Shown in pieces: positions 1 to 7,519 of a DNA stretch of 8,859 nucleotides. Below the pieces are notes generated by a model. It saw nothing but the letters and a program-made list of their open reading frames with translations. It made no database searches and was not told where the DNA came from. The stretch covers positions 1 to 8,859 of the forward strand of contig CAKXBD010000089.1 of the NCBI GenBank assembly GCA_934871445.1, given 5' to 3'. This DNA comes from an uncultured bacterium (lineage in GTDB: Bacteria > Bacillota > Clostridia > Christensenellales > Borkfalkiaceae). The translations under genes and the position numbers were made by a program. Positions within the stretch are counted from its first letter, which is position 1. Every line of letters begins with the position of its first letter.

Positions 1-627
1 GGAAAAGGACGGTATGATTATTTGAACGGCTGTTGGTATGAGGGCGATTTCGTCAATAACGTCTTTGAGGGAGAAGGTATATTCAGTTGGAATAAAGAAC
101 TCGGAAAGGGCGTATATCTCGTCGGAAGGTTTTCCGGCGGAGTAGCCGTATCGGGAACGAAATATTGGCCGACGAGGACAGCGGGGCTCCTTGAATATAC
201 GGGCAAATTCTCCAATACCGACAATATCGATATTACTTCTTCGGGAAGCGGCAAATATGCCTTTCCCAACGGAGATGTTTACGAGGGCGGCTTGCAGGTG
301 ACGGTTGCAGACGGAACAGACAGCACCCTGACGGGAACCGGAAGGCTGATTTATGCCGTTCCTTCATTGAGCGGAAAAGAATTAGGGCTTGACGGCGAAG
401 CCGCTTCTTTGAAGGTAAAAGAGATATACGGCGAATTTACGTCAGGGGAAATAAATGGCTCGGCGGTGTACTATCTGACGGACGGAGAAGGCAACGCGGC
501 GGGATATATAACGGGCCGCTATGACGGAGTTTCAAGAATCGGCGCAATAGATGCGAATTTTGAATATACGTTGCCCGAGGAATACGAGGGGAGTAAGGAT
601 TATACTCCTGTCGAAAATGAAGCATAA
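1..627 (+). CDS. MORN-repeat protein, 5' end outside the window
   Basis: The reading frame is open from base 1 and already inside a MORN repeat, so the true start lies upstream; a TTG at base 22 lies within that repeat and is not a credible start. The visible 208 residues carry about six degenerate MORN units. Their YxGxF-type cores are near residues 13-17 (YEGDF), 39-44, 66-70 (YTGKF), 94-98 (YEGGL), 142-146 and 169-174, usually followed by G-x-G. The last 25 or so residues are acidic and contain no repeat. The frame ends in two consecutive TAA codons. MORN repeats form beta-hairpin rods used for protein or membrane contacts; no enzyme domain is visible. The next gene, 67 bases downstream, is a second MORN protein with a lipoprotein signal, so this one may also be exported, but its N-terminus cannot be seen. 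The family is confident; the function is unknown. Confidence 0.85.
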   Translation, partial: GKGRYDYLNGCWYEGDFVNNVFEGEGIFSWNKELGKGVYLVGRFSGGVAVSGTKYWPTRTAGLLEYTGKFSNTDNIDITSSGSGKYAFPNGDVYEGGLQVTVADGTDSTLTGTGRLIYAVPSLSGKELGLDGEAASLKVKEIYGEFTSGEINGSAVYYLTDGEGNAAGYITGRYDGVSRIGAIDANFEYTLPEEYEGSKDYTPVENEA

Positions 628-642
628 TAAAGCGGGAAGGTG

Positions 643-667
643 AGGCGGCGCCCGTCGGGCGGCGCCT
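643..667 (+). other. GC-rich intergenic hairpin between the two MORN genes
   Basis: Two 11-base arms (643-653 and 657-667) around a 3-base loop pair at 10 of 11 positions, with one G-G mismatch. The next bases are GAAAATAAAA, so there is no T-run and it does not fit a standard intrinsic terminator on either strand. It may protect the mRNA end or attenuate transcription between the two MORN genes. The role is inferred. Confidence 0.5.
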
Positions 668-694
668 GAAAATAAAAGCATGGAGACGTAAGAA

Positions 695-1645
695 ATGAAA
701 AGAATTTTAACTTTGGCGGTAGGGGCGATGTTGGCGCTTTCGGTTTGCGGGTTTTCGGGATGCGGGGAGAAAAACACCTCCGCAGAGCAAACGCTCACCT
801 ACGATAACGGCAGTGTATATGTAGGCGAAGTCAAGGACGGAAAGGCCAACGGCATCGGAAAATTGACGGACGCGAACGGAAATATTTGGGAAGGCGAATT
901 TATCGATGACCTTTTGCAGGGCTATGGTAAGTATACCGGTTTTGATTTTGTAGAATATACGGGTGAATTCAAAGATTCCCTGTTTGACGGACTCGGCTAC
1001 ATTGTCTATTCTAATGGCGACGAATATTGGGGACAATTTGAAAACAATCAAAAGATTGGTGCGGGAAGAATGGTTTTTGCCGATTCCGGCTGTGTATACG
1101 AAGGAAGTTGGGCGGACGATAATATGTCGGGATTTGGCTGGATGTCTTGGAGCAGGGGAGATATTTATTGGGGAAATTGGAAAAACGGAACCCCGCAGGG
1201 TTTCGGCTGTAAAGTATTTTTCGATTCCGCGTTTTCTATCAAGGGGGATTATCTCACTTATAATATTTATTCCGGCAGAATGTCGGGCAACCTCATGGAC
1301 GGCTGGGGCATGATGTACTATGCGGAATCGGGCGGAGTCTATGCCGGAAATTGGAAAGGCGGGGTGCGGGACGACGAAAACGGAATATATTATTTTGAGG
1401 AAGGCGCCGAATGGCTGAAATTCGTCGGCAATTTTTCCGCAGAGGAAAATGACGGCTGGATTTGGGGCGAGGGCACAATGTATTATGCCGATGGCAGGGT
1501 CGTGGAAGGAATTTTCCACGGTACGGAGCTGATTGAGGCTTCGTCCGAGACGCAAGAGCCAATATCGCCAATCGACCCTTTATCCCTTTTCATGGATAAT
1601 CAGAGTTTAGTTTCAGGCTTAGAGCTTCTCGATCGGGCGAAATAA
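695..1645 (+). CDS. MORN-repeat lipoprotein
   Basis: This 316-residue protein starts with a type II signal peptide: a basic MKR, a hydrophobic stretch to about residue 19, and a lipobox F20-S21-G22-C23. It should be lipidated at Cys23 and anchored on the outer face of the membrane. Residues 41-276 are about ten MORN units of roughly 23 residues, with cores such as YVGEV, WEGEF, YTGEF, YWGQF, YEGSW, YWGNW and YAGNW. Several units are unusually rich in Trp and Tyr. One unit around residues 180-200 is degenerate. The final 40 residues are not repetitive. The ATG at 695 is preceded by GGAG (682-685) with a 9-base gap. It follows another MORN gene in the same direction, and the two may be co-transcribed paralogues. 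No enzymatic domain is present. A surface scaffold or binding role is inference; the partner is unknown. Confidence 0.88.
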   Translation: MKRILTLAVGAMLALSVCGFSGCGEKNTSAEQTLTYDNGSVYVGEVKDGKANGIGKLTDANGNIWEGEFIDDLLQGYGKYTGFDFVEYTGEFKDSLFDGLGYIVYSNGDEYWGQFENNQKIGAGRMVFADSGCVYEGSWADDNMSGFGWMSWSRGDIYWGNWKNGTPQGFGCKVFFDSAFSIKGDYLTYNIYSGRMSGNLMDGWGMMYYAESGGVYAGNWKGGVRDDENGIYYFEEGAEWLKFVGNFSAEENDGWIWGEGTMYYADGRVVEGIFHGTELIEASSETQEPISPIDPLSLFMDNQSLVSGLELLDRAK

Positions 1646-1676
1646 GAGAAAGGGGCTGGGAAATTTTACCCAAGGA

Positions 1677-1705
1677 TTGCTTTCCGCGCAAATTTCTGAT
1701 ATAAT
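1677..1705 (+). promoter_or_regulatory. Sigma-A promoter of the GH32-regulator operon
   Basis: The -35 box TTGCTT (1677-1682) and -10 box TATAAT (1700-1705) are separated by 17 bases. A TG at 1697-1698 gives an extended -10. Transcription should start near 1712. The ribosome site AAGGAG (1725-1730) follows, 8 bases before the ATG at 1739. A short inverted repeat just upstream (1657-1672) is a possible operator. No terminator for the preceding MORN gene is evident in the 31 bases between its stop and the -35 box, so some readthrough is possible. Confidence 0.85.
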
Positions 1706-1738
1706 AGCTCGTATAAGACGATTCAAGGAGAGTACTGT

Positions 1739-3241
1739 ATGTCCGATAAAACTCTTTTATCTCAAAGAACCATGCTGGAAGAAGCGAACGCTTTTGTCTT
1801 AGAGCAACGGAAGAACGTGAACGAATTTTATAAACCCCTCTATCATTTTTCTCCGCCCTGCGGTTGGATGAACGACCCGAACGGCCTCGTCTATTTTCGA
1901 GGGGAATATCATGTATTCTATCAGTTTCATCCCTATTCGTCTCAGGGGGGATTGATGTATTGGGGCCATGCGAAAAGCCGCAATTTTACGACATGGGAGC
2001 ATCTTCCCATCGCCCTTGCTCCCGATGCGCCCTATGATAAAAACGGCTGCTGGTCGGGCGGAGCAATCGTAATAGAGGACGTCCTCTATCTGATTTATAC
2101 AGGACATTATGATGAAAACGGAGAGCGTAGGCAAACGCAGAATATCGCATTTTCCCGCGACGGAATCCATTTTGAAAAATATATCGGCAATTCCGTTATA
2201 GAAGCAGCATCCGCACCCATGGGAGTGTCGAAGGCAGATTTTCGCGACCCTTTTGTGTGGAAAAAAGACGGAAAATACTATTGTCTTTTGGGTACCTTGC
2301 AAAACGGTGTACCCACGGCTCTCCTTTACCGCTCGGAGAACTTTTTCGATTGGGAGTTTTTCAACATATTCTTACAGCGCGAAAATAGCGGTTACTGTTA
2401 TGAATGTCCGAATATGACGAGGATAGGCGATACCGATGTATTGTTTCTTTCTCCCGTAGATTTTCCCGCGGACGGCTTTGCTTTTACGAATTGTAATTCC
2501 GTTGTCTATTCGTCGGGCAAAATCGATTATCAAAAGGGCTGCTTTGACGGCAGTCCCTTTCGGGAGGTGGACGGAGGAACGGATTTTTATGCTACCCAAG
2601 TTGTATATTCCCCCGAAGGAAAAAGTATTTTATTGGCTTGGATGAATCTTTGGAATCGCACAATGGTAACGGATCAGCTCGGACATGGTTGGCAGGGAAT
2701 GTTGACTCTCCCGAGGGAGCTCGGTATAAAAGACGGAAAGCTGTTGCAAAGGCCCGCTCAGTCCCTTTTAGAATGTCTGAAAAATCCCGTCACGGTCAAT
2801 GATACGTTGACGGGGGAGAAAAGCTACGCGGGAATAGAGGGAAGGACGCTTTGCCTCCGCGTCAAAGCGGATATTTCCTCTTGTCGTCGTTTCGGCGTCA
2901 AGGTGTTGTCCGACGGCGAGCATTTTTTGTCTGCCGTTTATGATAAGGAGCGGAAGCAATTTACCATAGACCGCAGAAAGAGCCTTCACGCCATTAAAGG
3001 GCATGCGCGAGAGCAGGGGAGCGAAGAAATGCGAGTTTTGCCCTACGATTGCGGCGGCTCGACGTTCAGAATGGAAATTTGGCTGGATAGATGTTCAGCC
3101 GAGGTTTTTTTAGGCGACGGGGAGGGCTCGTTGAGCATGTTGGCTTATAACGGGAACGGCGGAAAGGTTTCCTTTTTTGCAGAGGGCAAAGCCGAGCTGC
3201 ATATAGAAAAGGGAGAGGTCGTCCCGACGCCTTCGCCGTAG
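1739..3241 (+). CDS. GH32 beta-fructosidase (sucrose-6-phosphate hydrolase / invertase type), cytoplasmic
   Basis: A 500-residue glycoside hydrolase family 32 enzyme that hydrolyses beta-D-fructofuranosyl bonds in sucrose, sucrose-6-phosphate or short fructans. The five-bladed propeller carries all three catalytic acids: nucleophile Asp46 in WMNDPNG (43-49), transition-state stabiliser Asp170 in FRDP (168-171), and acid/base Glu222 in the EC motif (222-223). WSGG (105-108) and DFYATQ (282-287) are also family signatures. The C-terminal beta-sandwich keeps a DxCSAEVF motif around residue 450. There is no signal peptide, and length matches intracellular ScrB/SacA enzymes, so the substrate must be imported. 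It is the first gene of an operon with the regulator 37 bases downstream. No PTS or ABC transporter is visible, so sucrose-6-phosphate specificity cannot be claimed over free sucrose or kestose-type oligosaccharides. The family is near certain; the exact substrate is open. Confidence 0.95.
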   Translation: MSDKTLLSQRTMLEEANAFVLEQRKNVNEFYKPLYHFSPPCGWMNDPNGLVYFRGEYHVFYQFHPYSSQGGLMYWGHAKSRNFTTWEHLPIALAPDAPYDKNGCWSGGAIVIEDVLYLIYTGHYDENGERRQTQNIAFSRDGIHFEKYIGNSVIEAASAPMGVSKADFRDPFVWKKDGKYYCLLGTLQNGVPTALLYRSENFFDWEFFNIFLQRENSGYCYECPNMTRIGDTDVLFLSPVDFPADGFAFTNCNSVVYSSGKIDYQKGCFDGSPFREVDGGTDFYATQVVYSPEGKSILLAWMNLWNRTMVTDQLGHGWQGMLTLPRELGIKDGKLLQRPAQSLLECLKNPVTVNDTLTGEKSYAGIEGRTLCLRVKADISSCRRFGVKVLSDGEHFLSAVYDKERKQFTIDRRKSLHAIKGHAREQGSEEMRVLPYDCGGSTFRMEIWLDRCSAEVFLGDGEGSLSMLAYNGNGGKVSFFAEGKAELHIEKGEVVPTPSP

Positions 3242-3278
3242 GGATAAGCCTTGCAAAAAATAGATAAAAAAGGAATGT

Positions 3279-4208
3279 ATGGATAAGATTCTCAGTTTGG
3301 ATATTTCCGACGATAAAAAATTAAATTTTGTCGCGATGGCGCTCAGTTCTTCTCTGCGGACGGATATTTTGAAAATGCTTTCCGTTCAAAGCCGCAGCGT
3401 CAACGAAATTGCTTTTCAACTAAATATTTCTAAATCTACGGCTTCCGTAAATTTGAAGATTCTCGAAGAAGCGGGATTGGTGATGTCGGAATACCAAGCG
3501 GGTAGACATGGGTCCATGAAACTATGCTCGATTGTCAATGAACGCTTGACTATAAATTTAATGAATAATCGCGGTCAAGCAGATACGCAACTTTATACAG
3601 TGGAAATGCCCATCGGCGGTTATACGGATTTTTATATCAGTTCTCCGCCGTGCGGACTCGTGACGGAGGAAAAATATATCGGCCGCGATGACCATGTTGC
3701 TTCCTTTTATAATGTAGAGCGTTTTCGTGCACAACTGTTGTGGTTTCGCCAAGGGTTTGTGGAATATAAATTCCCCAAAGAAATTTCCGGCCGAAAGATT
3801 GAAAGTCTCGAATTTGTCTTTGAGGCATGTGCCGAAGCACCCGGTTATCGTATGGAATATCCCTCGGATATTACGATTTGGGTAAATGGGAAGGAAGTAG
3901 GTACATGGACTTGTCCGGGAGATTATGGAGGGAGAAGGGGAATCTATACGCCTGAATGGTGGTCTCTCGCTTCCACCCAGTTCGGGGAGTATAAGCGCTG
4001 GCTGATCAATTCCAAGGGAAGTTATCTCGAAGGAACGCGAATTTCCGGCGTATGCTTAAAGGATTTGAAAATTGAGGAATCGGAATGTATCACTTTTCGC
4101 ATCGGAATTAAGAATGATGCGAAAAATGTCGGGGGAATCAACCTTTTCGGAGAAAAATTCGGCGATTATCCGAGAAATATTACAATGGCGATTCAATATA
4201 AAATATAG
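3279..4208 (+). CDS. One-component transcriptional regulator: ArsR-like winged helix plus C-terminal beta-rich putative sensor domain
   Basis: This protein has 309 residues. Residues 15-85 form a winged helix of the ArsR/HTH_20 type, with the helix-turn-helix at about 41-68 and a wing after it (70-82). The ArsR metal-binding ELCxC motif is absent, so metal sensing is unlikely. Residues 105-309 resemble the C-terminal half of ArsR-like regulators found beside glycosidase genes in Firmicutes. Conserved-looking stretches are VNGKEVGTWTCPGDYGGRRG (202-221) and GINLFGEKFGDY (286-297). Their beta-strand pattern suggests a jelly-roll, possibly carbohydrate-binding. The start is set by AGGA (3271-3274), only 4 bases before the ATG; a stop codon at 3261 rules out a longer form. 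Lying directly behind GH32 and before a terminator, it probably controls its own operon and perhaps the DUF4965 unit. Being a transcription regulator is confident; the ligand is unknown. Confidence 0.8.
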   Translation: MDKILSLDISDDKKLNFVAMALSSSLRTDILKMLSVQSRSVNEIAFQLNISKSTASVNLKILEEAGLVMSEYQAGRHGSMKLCSIVNERLTINLMNNRGQADTQLYTVEMPIGGYTDFYISSPPCGLVTEEKYIGRDDHVASFYNVERFRAQLLWFRQGFVEYKFPKEISGRKIESLEFVFEACAEAPGYRMEYPSDITIWVNGKEVGTWTCPGDYGGRRGIYTPEWWSLASTQFGEYKRWLINSKGSYLEGTRISGVCLKDLKIEESECITFRIGIKNDAKNVGGINLFGEKFGDYPRNITMAIQYKI

Positions 4209-4319
4209 GGATATTTTCTATAAAATTAAAGTTTTCGATTCAAAGCAAATATTGTGAAATTGTTACGAAAGAAGAAATGGAAAAACGCTATATCCAAATT
4301 TTTTTTGGCCATATCGTCG

Positions 4320-4347
4320 AAAGCTCTGGCTTTACCAGAGCTTTTTT
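4320..4347 (+). terminator. Intrinsic terminator of the GH32-regulator operon
   Basis: A perfect 10-bp stem (AAAGCTCTGG at 4320-4329 with its complement at 4335-4344) encloses a CTTTA loop and ends in a run of six T (4342-4347). The T-run is part of a perfect 16-base palindrome, CTTTTTTATAAAAAAG (4341-4356), which could give weak termination on the other strand too. The gene-free stretch 4209-4506 contains this terminator, a minor CCAAA/TTTGG inverted repeat at 4294-4308, and the promoter of the next gene; nothing else was recognised there. Confidence 0.92.
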
Positions 4348-4457
4348 ATAAAAAAGGCAAGAAAAAGGTTGGATTGGATAGTAAGGACGCGACTCACAAT
4401 GTTAAGCGTAGAAAAACAAGTTTTGTAAAAACAGGTAAAATTTTTTCACTTTTTTGA

Positions 4458-4489
4458 TTGACTATTTCGGAAAAATGTTTTAATATAAT
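4458..4489 (+). promoter_or_regulatory. Probable promoter of the DUF4965 gene
   Basis: TTGACT (4458-4463) is a good -35 box. A perfect TATAAT lies at 4484-4489, but at a long 20-base spacing; TAATAT (4481-4486) gives 17 bases with a weaker match. One of these pairs is likely used, because the preceding operon terminates at 4347 and the gene needs its own start. The strongest ribosome site is AAGGA at 4525-4529. An AT-rich near-palindrome (4435-4449) sits just upstream and may be an operator. Confidence 0.6.
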
Positions 4490-4536
4490 AGAAAGGAAAT
4501 AAAACTTTGCAAAAATCAATAAGGAAGGAATTTGAA

Positions 4537-6555
4537 ATGAACAGAATTATGCCGGCATATCCTCTCTTTGTCAAGGATCCGAATTTTTCTCTTTGGTCGG
4601 TCACGGAAGAACTTTGCAGCGCGAATCTCCAAAGTTGGTGGGGTGCGGAAAAGAAGATTTACGGATTTTTGAAAACGGGCGGAAAGACCTATTGCTTTAT
4701 GGGAAATGCCGAGGATTTTTCCTGCTTCGGAGTGGAAAAAGCGAAACAGCTTTCTCTTTCCGTTACGGCGTTTTCTACCGATTACGAATTTTCTGCGGGG
4801 GAAGCGAAGCTGAAACTTAAATTCGTCTCTCCCCTGCCCCCGGATGATCTCGATTTATTCTCTATGCCTGTCTGCTATATGGAATACGAGGTTTCGGGGG
4901 TAGACGACGCCGAACTTTCCGTATTCGTCAACCGCCGTATCTCCTATAACGACGTCGCAGAAAATTCCAATCGCGGTGTCCGCGGCGGCGTAATCGCGTT
5001 GAATGGCTTTGAAAGCGCATTTATGGGGCTCAAACGGCAGCTGCCGCTTTCAAATAACGATGATGCCGTCGGCGCGGATTGGGGATATTTCTATCTTTCG
5101 GGAGAAAACGCATATATTTTGGACGAAAAGGACCTCTCCGCCTATCTTTCCTGCGGCTTCAAAGAATTTTTCGGGAACGGAGAAGAGAAATACATGGGTT
5201 CTTTGAACGTCGGAGAAAAAGGCGCGGTGATGCTCGGATATGACGACGTCGTTTCCATAGACTATTTCGGGGATTTTCTGAAAGGATATTATCTCGAAAA
5301 ACATACGATTATAGAGGCTCTGGAATACATATTCAAAAATTATCCTTCTATCGACGGCGATTTGACGGCGTTTGACGAGGATTTGAGAAAGCGCGCGGAA
5401 AAGTACGGCGGGGAATATCTCGATATTTTGTATGCCTCTCTGCGCCAAAGTATGGCTGCGCATAAGCTGGTTCGAGATAAGGAGGGAAAACTCCTTTTCC
5501 TGTCCAAGGAATGTCGCTCGAACGGCTGTATTGCAACGGTAGATGTCAGCTATCCTTCCATACCGCTCTTTCTTTTATATAACCCTGAGTTGATTAAGGG
5601 GATGATGCGGCCGATTTTGAAATTTTCAAAAATGCCCGTATGGAAATACGATTTTGCTCCGCATGATGTGGGAACCTATCCCGCTTGCTGTGGGCAAGTC
5701 TATGGCCTCAAAACGGATAAGACGCATTATCACGGGAATTATGCGAAAGAGGGTTGGATAGAAACGCATGCTCCGCTTTATTTGCTGCCTGCATCTTTTG
5801 ACGCCTATGATTTCAATATGCAGATGCCGGTGGAGGAATGTGCCAATATGCTGATAATGTTCCTCGCCTGTTACCGTTTTGACGGCGATATAGACTTTTT
5901 CAAACAGGACTATTCTCTTGCGGAGTGTTGGGTAGAATATCTCGTCCGCTATGGATTAAGGCCGGAAAACCAGCTCTGTACGGACGACTTTGCCGGACAT
6001 CTCAAAAACAATATCAATTTGGCAATCAAGGCCACAGTGGGGATCGCGGCCTATGCGGAGCTCGCCGTCGCGTGCGGAAAGGCGGAGGTCGGCGCAAAAT
6101 ACCGCAAAATCGCGGAGGATTTCGCTGCTGAAATTTCCGCTTTCGGAGCGAAATTTTCTCATCTGCCCCTTACTTGGGATACGGGAGAAGAGACTTTCAG
6201 TCTGAAATATAATTTCGCTTTTGAAAAACTTTTTAATCTCGGACTGTTCTCTCAATCGATTTTGGAAAGGGAAGTGGATTACTATCTCGAAAAATGCGGA
6301 CGTTTCGGTACTCCGCTGGATACCCGCAACGGATATATCAAGAGCGATTGGCTGATGTGGTCGGCCTCTTTGACGGACGACCTTTCCAAAAAGAAGAAGC
6401 TCATTTCCGCCTTGGACGTATATCTGAAACAGTCTCCCGACAGAGTTCCCTTCTCCGATTGGTATGAGGCAAAGGACGGTTCGCATTATCATTTCCTCGC
6501 TCGTTCCGTGCAGGGCGGCTGCTTTATTCTTCTCCTCAAAGATAAAAATTCATAA
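4537..6555 (+). CDS. Glutaminase A-like DUF4965-family protein, predicted cytoplasmic
   Basis: A 672-residue member of the family typified by fungal glutaminase A: an N-terminal beta-rich region (about 1-250) and a C-terminal helical toroid (about 285-670). Family signatures are present in order: VDVSYPSIPLFLLYNPEL (335-352), FAPHDVGTYP (373-382), MPVEECANM (430-438), CTDDFAGHLKNNINL (481-495), GTPLDTR (591-597) and VPFSDWY (637-643), each with conserved acidic residues. The ATG at 4537 has AAGGA 7 bases upstream; a TTG 30 bases earlier has no proper ribosome site. Unlike fungal GtaA, no signal peptide is seen, so it should act in the cytosol. About 38 residues (391-428) separate the HDVGTYP and MPVEE motifs, longer than I recall for the family. 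The fold resembles glycosidases, and the GH32 neighbour suggests a glycan substrate. Family assignment is strong; glutaminase activity is unproven. The frame ends in two TAA codons. Confidence 0.9.
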   Translation: MNRIMPAYPLFVKDPNFSLWSVTEELCSANLQSWWGAEKKIYGFLKTGGKTYCFMGNAEDFSCFGVEKAKQLSLSVTAFSTDYEFSAGEAKLKLKFVSPLPPDDLDLFSMPVCYMEYEVSGVDDAELSVFVNRRISYNDVAENSNRGVRGGVIALNGFESAFMGLKRQLPLSNNDDAVGADWGYFYLSGENAYILDEKDLSAYLSCGFKEFFGNGEEKYMGSLNVGEKGAVMLGYDDVVSIDYFGDFLKGYYLEKHTIIEALEYIFKNYPSIDGDLTAFDEDLRKRAEKYGGEYLDILYASLRQSMAAHKLVRDKEGKLLFLSKECRSNGCIATVDVSYPSIPLFLLYNPELIKGMMRPILKFSKMPVWKYDFAPHDVGTYPACCGQVYGLKTDKTHYHGNYAKEGWIETHAPLYLLPASFDAYDFNMQMPVEECANMLIMFLACYRFDGDIDFFKQDYSLAECWVEYLVRYGLRPENQLCTDDFAGHLKNNINLAIKATVGIAAYAELAVACGKAEVGAKYRKIAEDFAAEISAFGAKFSHLPLTWDTGEETFSLKYNFAFEKLFNLGLFSQSILEREVDYYLEKCGRFGTPLDTRNGYIKSDWLMWSASLTDDLSKKKKLISALDVYLKQSPDRVPFSDWYEAKDGSHYHFLARSVQGGCFILLLKDKNS

Positions 6556-6562
6556 TAAAGAG

Positions 6563-6596
6563 AAAGGCTCCGCGGCAGAATAAGCGGAGCCTTTTT
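6563..6596 (+). terminator. Intrinsic terminator between convergent DUF4965 and uppP genes
   Basis: A perfect 11-bp stem (6563-6573 with 6584-6594) has a 10-base loop and a five-T run (6592-6596) overlapping the stem end. It begins 7 bases after the DUF4965 stop codon. The left arm starts with AAA, followed on the minus strand by TCTCTTTATT, so the hairpin could also stop transcripts from uppP, whose stop is 30 bases beyond it. A shared bidirectional terminator is likely. Confidence 0.93.
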
Positions 6597-6626
6597 ATTT
6601 ATTTGTAAAGGGGATATAAATCGGAC

Positions 6627-7472
6627 TTATGCCGTCAATTGAGGAATGACAAGGGAGAGGATAACGAGTGCGCCCAAAGCGATGCGATACCAGCCGAAGG
6701 GCTTGAAGTTATGTCTCTTGACGAAATTCATTAAAAATTTGATTACAATCAAAGAGACGATAAACGCAACGGCGGAACCGAGCAGGAGAACGAGAATTTC
6801 CGTTCCGCCCAAGACACCCCCGCCGATAAAAAATTTCAGCATTTTGAAACCGCTTGCGCCGATCATTACGGGGACGGCGAGGAAGAAGGTAAATTCCGCG
6901 GCTGCGGGGCGGGCCACTCCGACGAGCAGAGCGCCCAAAATCGTTGCGCCCGAACGGGAGGTTCCCGGAATGAGAGAGAGTATCTGAAACGCTCCGATGA
7001 TAATGGCGGTCTTGTAGTCGATATCCTGTGTGGTCTGAATCCGAAATTCCCGTTTTTTGTTGCGGTTTTCTACGATGATAAAGGCGATACCGTAGATAAT
7101 CAGCATGAGCGAGATGACGAGCGGAGTATGCAGATATTCTTCGAGAACGTCGTCCAAGGGAATCCCGATGATTGCGGCGGGGAGACATGCGACTAAGACT
7201 TTGCCCCAGAGAGAAAAAATATCCCTTTGCACGACGGGCTTTTCCTTGAAACGGAAGGGAAACAGCTTTTTCCAAAACAGCACCACGACGGCCAAAATTG
7301 CCCCTAACTGAATGACGACGAAGAACATGGATTTGAAATCCTCGGTCACGTTTTTAAGAGGCCAGAAGCTGTCGAACAAAAGCATGTGTCCGGTGCTGGA
7401 AATAGGAAGCCATTCGGTAATTCCCTCTATAATGCCGAGAAGGATAACTTGTAGGATAACGATAAAGCCCAT
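6627..7472 (-). CDS. uppP: Undecaprenyl-diphosphatase UppP (BacA family)
   Basis: An integral membrane phosphatase of 281 residues that converts undecaprenyl diphosphate to the monophosphate. This recycles the lipid carrier for peptidoglycan and other wall polymers; overexpression of family members gives bacitracin resistance. The two active-site motifs are intact: E16-G-I-T-E20 with PISSTGH (23-29) and PGTSRSG (169-175), whose Arg173 corresponds to the essential Arg of E. coli UppP. About eight hydrophobic segments span the full length, as usual. The start at 7472 has GGGAG (complement of 7480-7484) with a 7-base gap. A consensus promoter lies upstream. It is monocistronic here, divergent from csp and convergent with the DUF4965 gene. 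Nothing is missing or unusual. Confidence 0.97.
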   Translation of the reverse strand: MGFIVILQVILLGIIEGITEWLPISSTGHMLLFDSFWPLKNVTEDFKSMFFVVIQLGAILAVVVLFWKKLFPFRFKEKPVVQRDIFSLWGKVLVACLPAAIIGIPLDDVLEEYLHTPLVISLMLIIYGIAFIIVENRNKKREFRIQTTQDIDYKTAIIIGAFQILSLIPGTSRSGATILGALLVGVARPAAAEFTFFLAVPVMIGASGFKMLKFFIGGGVLGGTEILVLLLGSAVAFIVSLIVIKFLMNFVKRHNFKPFGWYRIALGALVILSLVIPQLTA

Positions 7473-7519
7473 ATAAATTCTCCCGTTTCGCTATACATAC
7501 GATATGCAAGAATGACAAA

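Noticed and set aside
643..667. The GC-rich hairpin as an intrinsic terminator
   Set aside because: No T-run follows on either strand, so it is listed only as an intergenic hairpin.
707..1555. Long minus-strand open frame of 282 codons opposite the MORN lipoprotein gene
   Set aside because: It lies entirely antisense to a gene with clear MORN repeats and a lipoprotein signal, and its product shows no recognisable domain. The biased composition of the sense strand explains the openness.
4254..4457. Plus-strand open frame of 67 codons after the regulator gene
   Set aside because: It begins at GTG without a ribosome site, reads straight through the strong terminator at 4320-4347, and is a Lys-rich translation of AT-rich intergenic DNA.
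4507..4536. TTG start extending the DUF4965 protein by 10 residues
   Set aside because: The good ribosome site AAGGA at 4525-4529 is inside this extension and correctly spaced for the ATG at 4537.
5956..6492. Minus-strand open frame of 178 codons opposite the 3' half of the DUF4965 gene
   Set aside because: It is antisense to strongly conserved family motifs, with no recognisable product.
6709..7275. Second minus-strand frame of 188 codons inside uppP
   Set aside because: It overlaps the intact uppP frame in another phase and encodes an Arg/Ser-rich sequence typical of an out-of-frame shadow.
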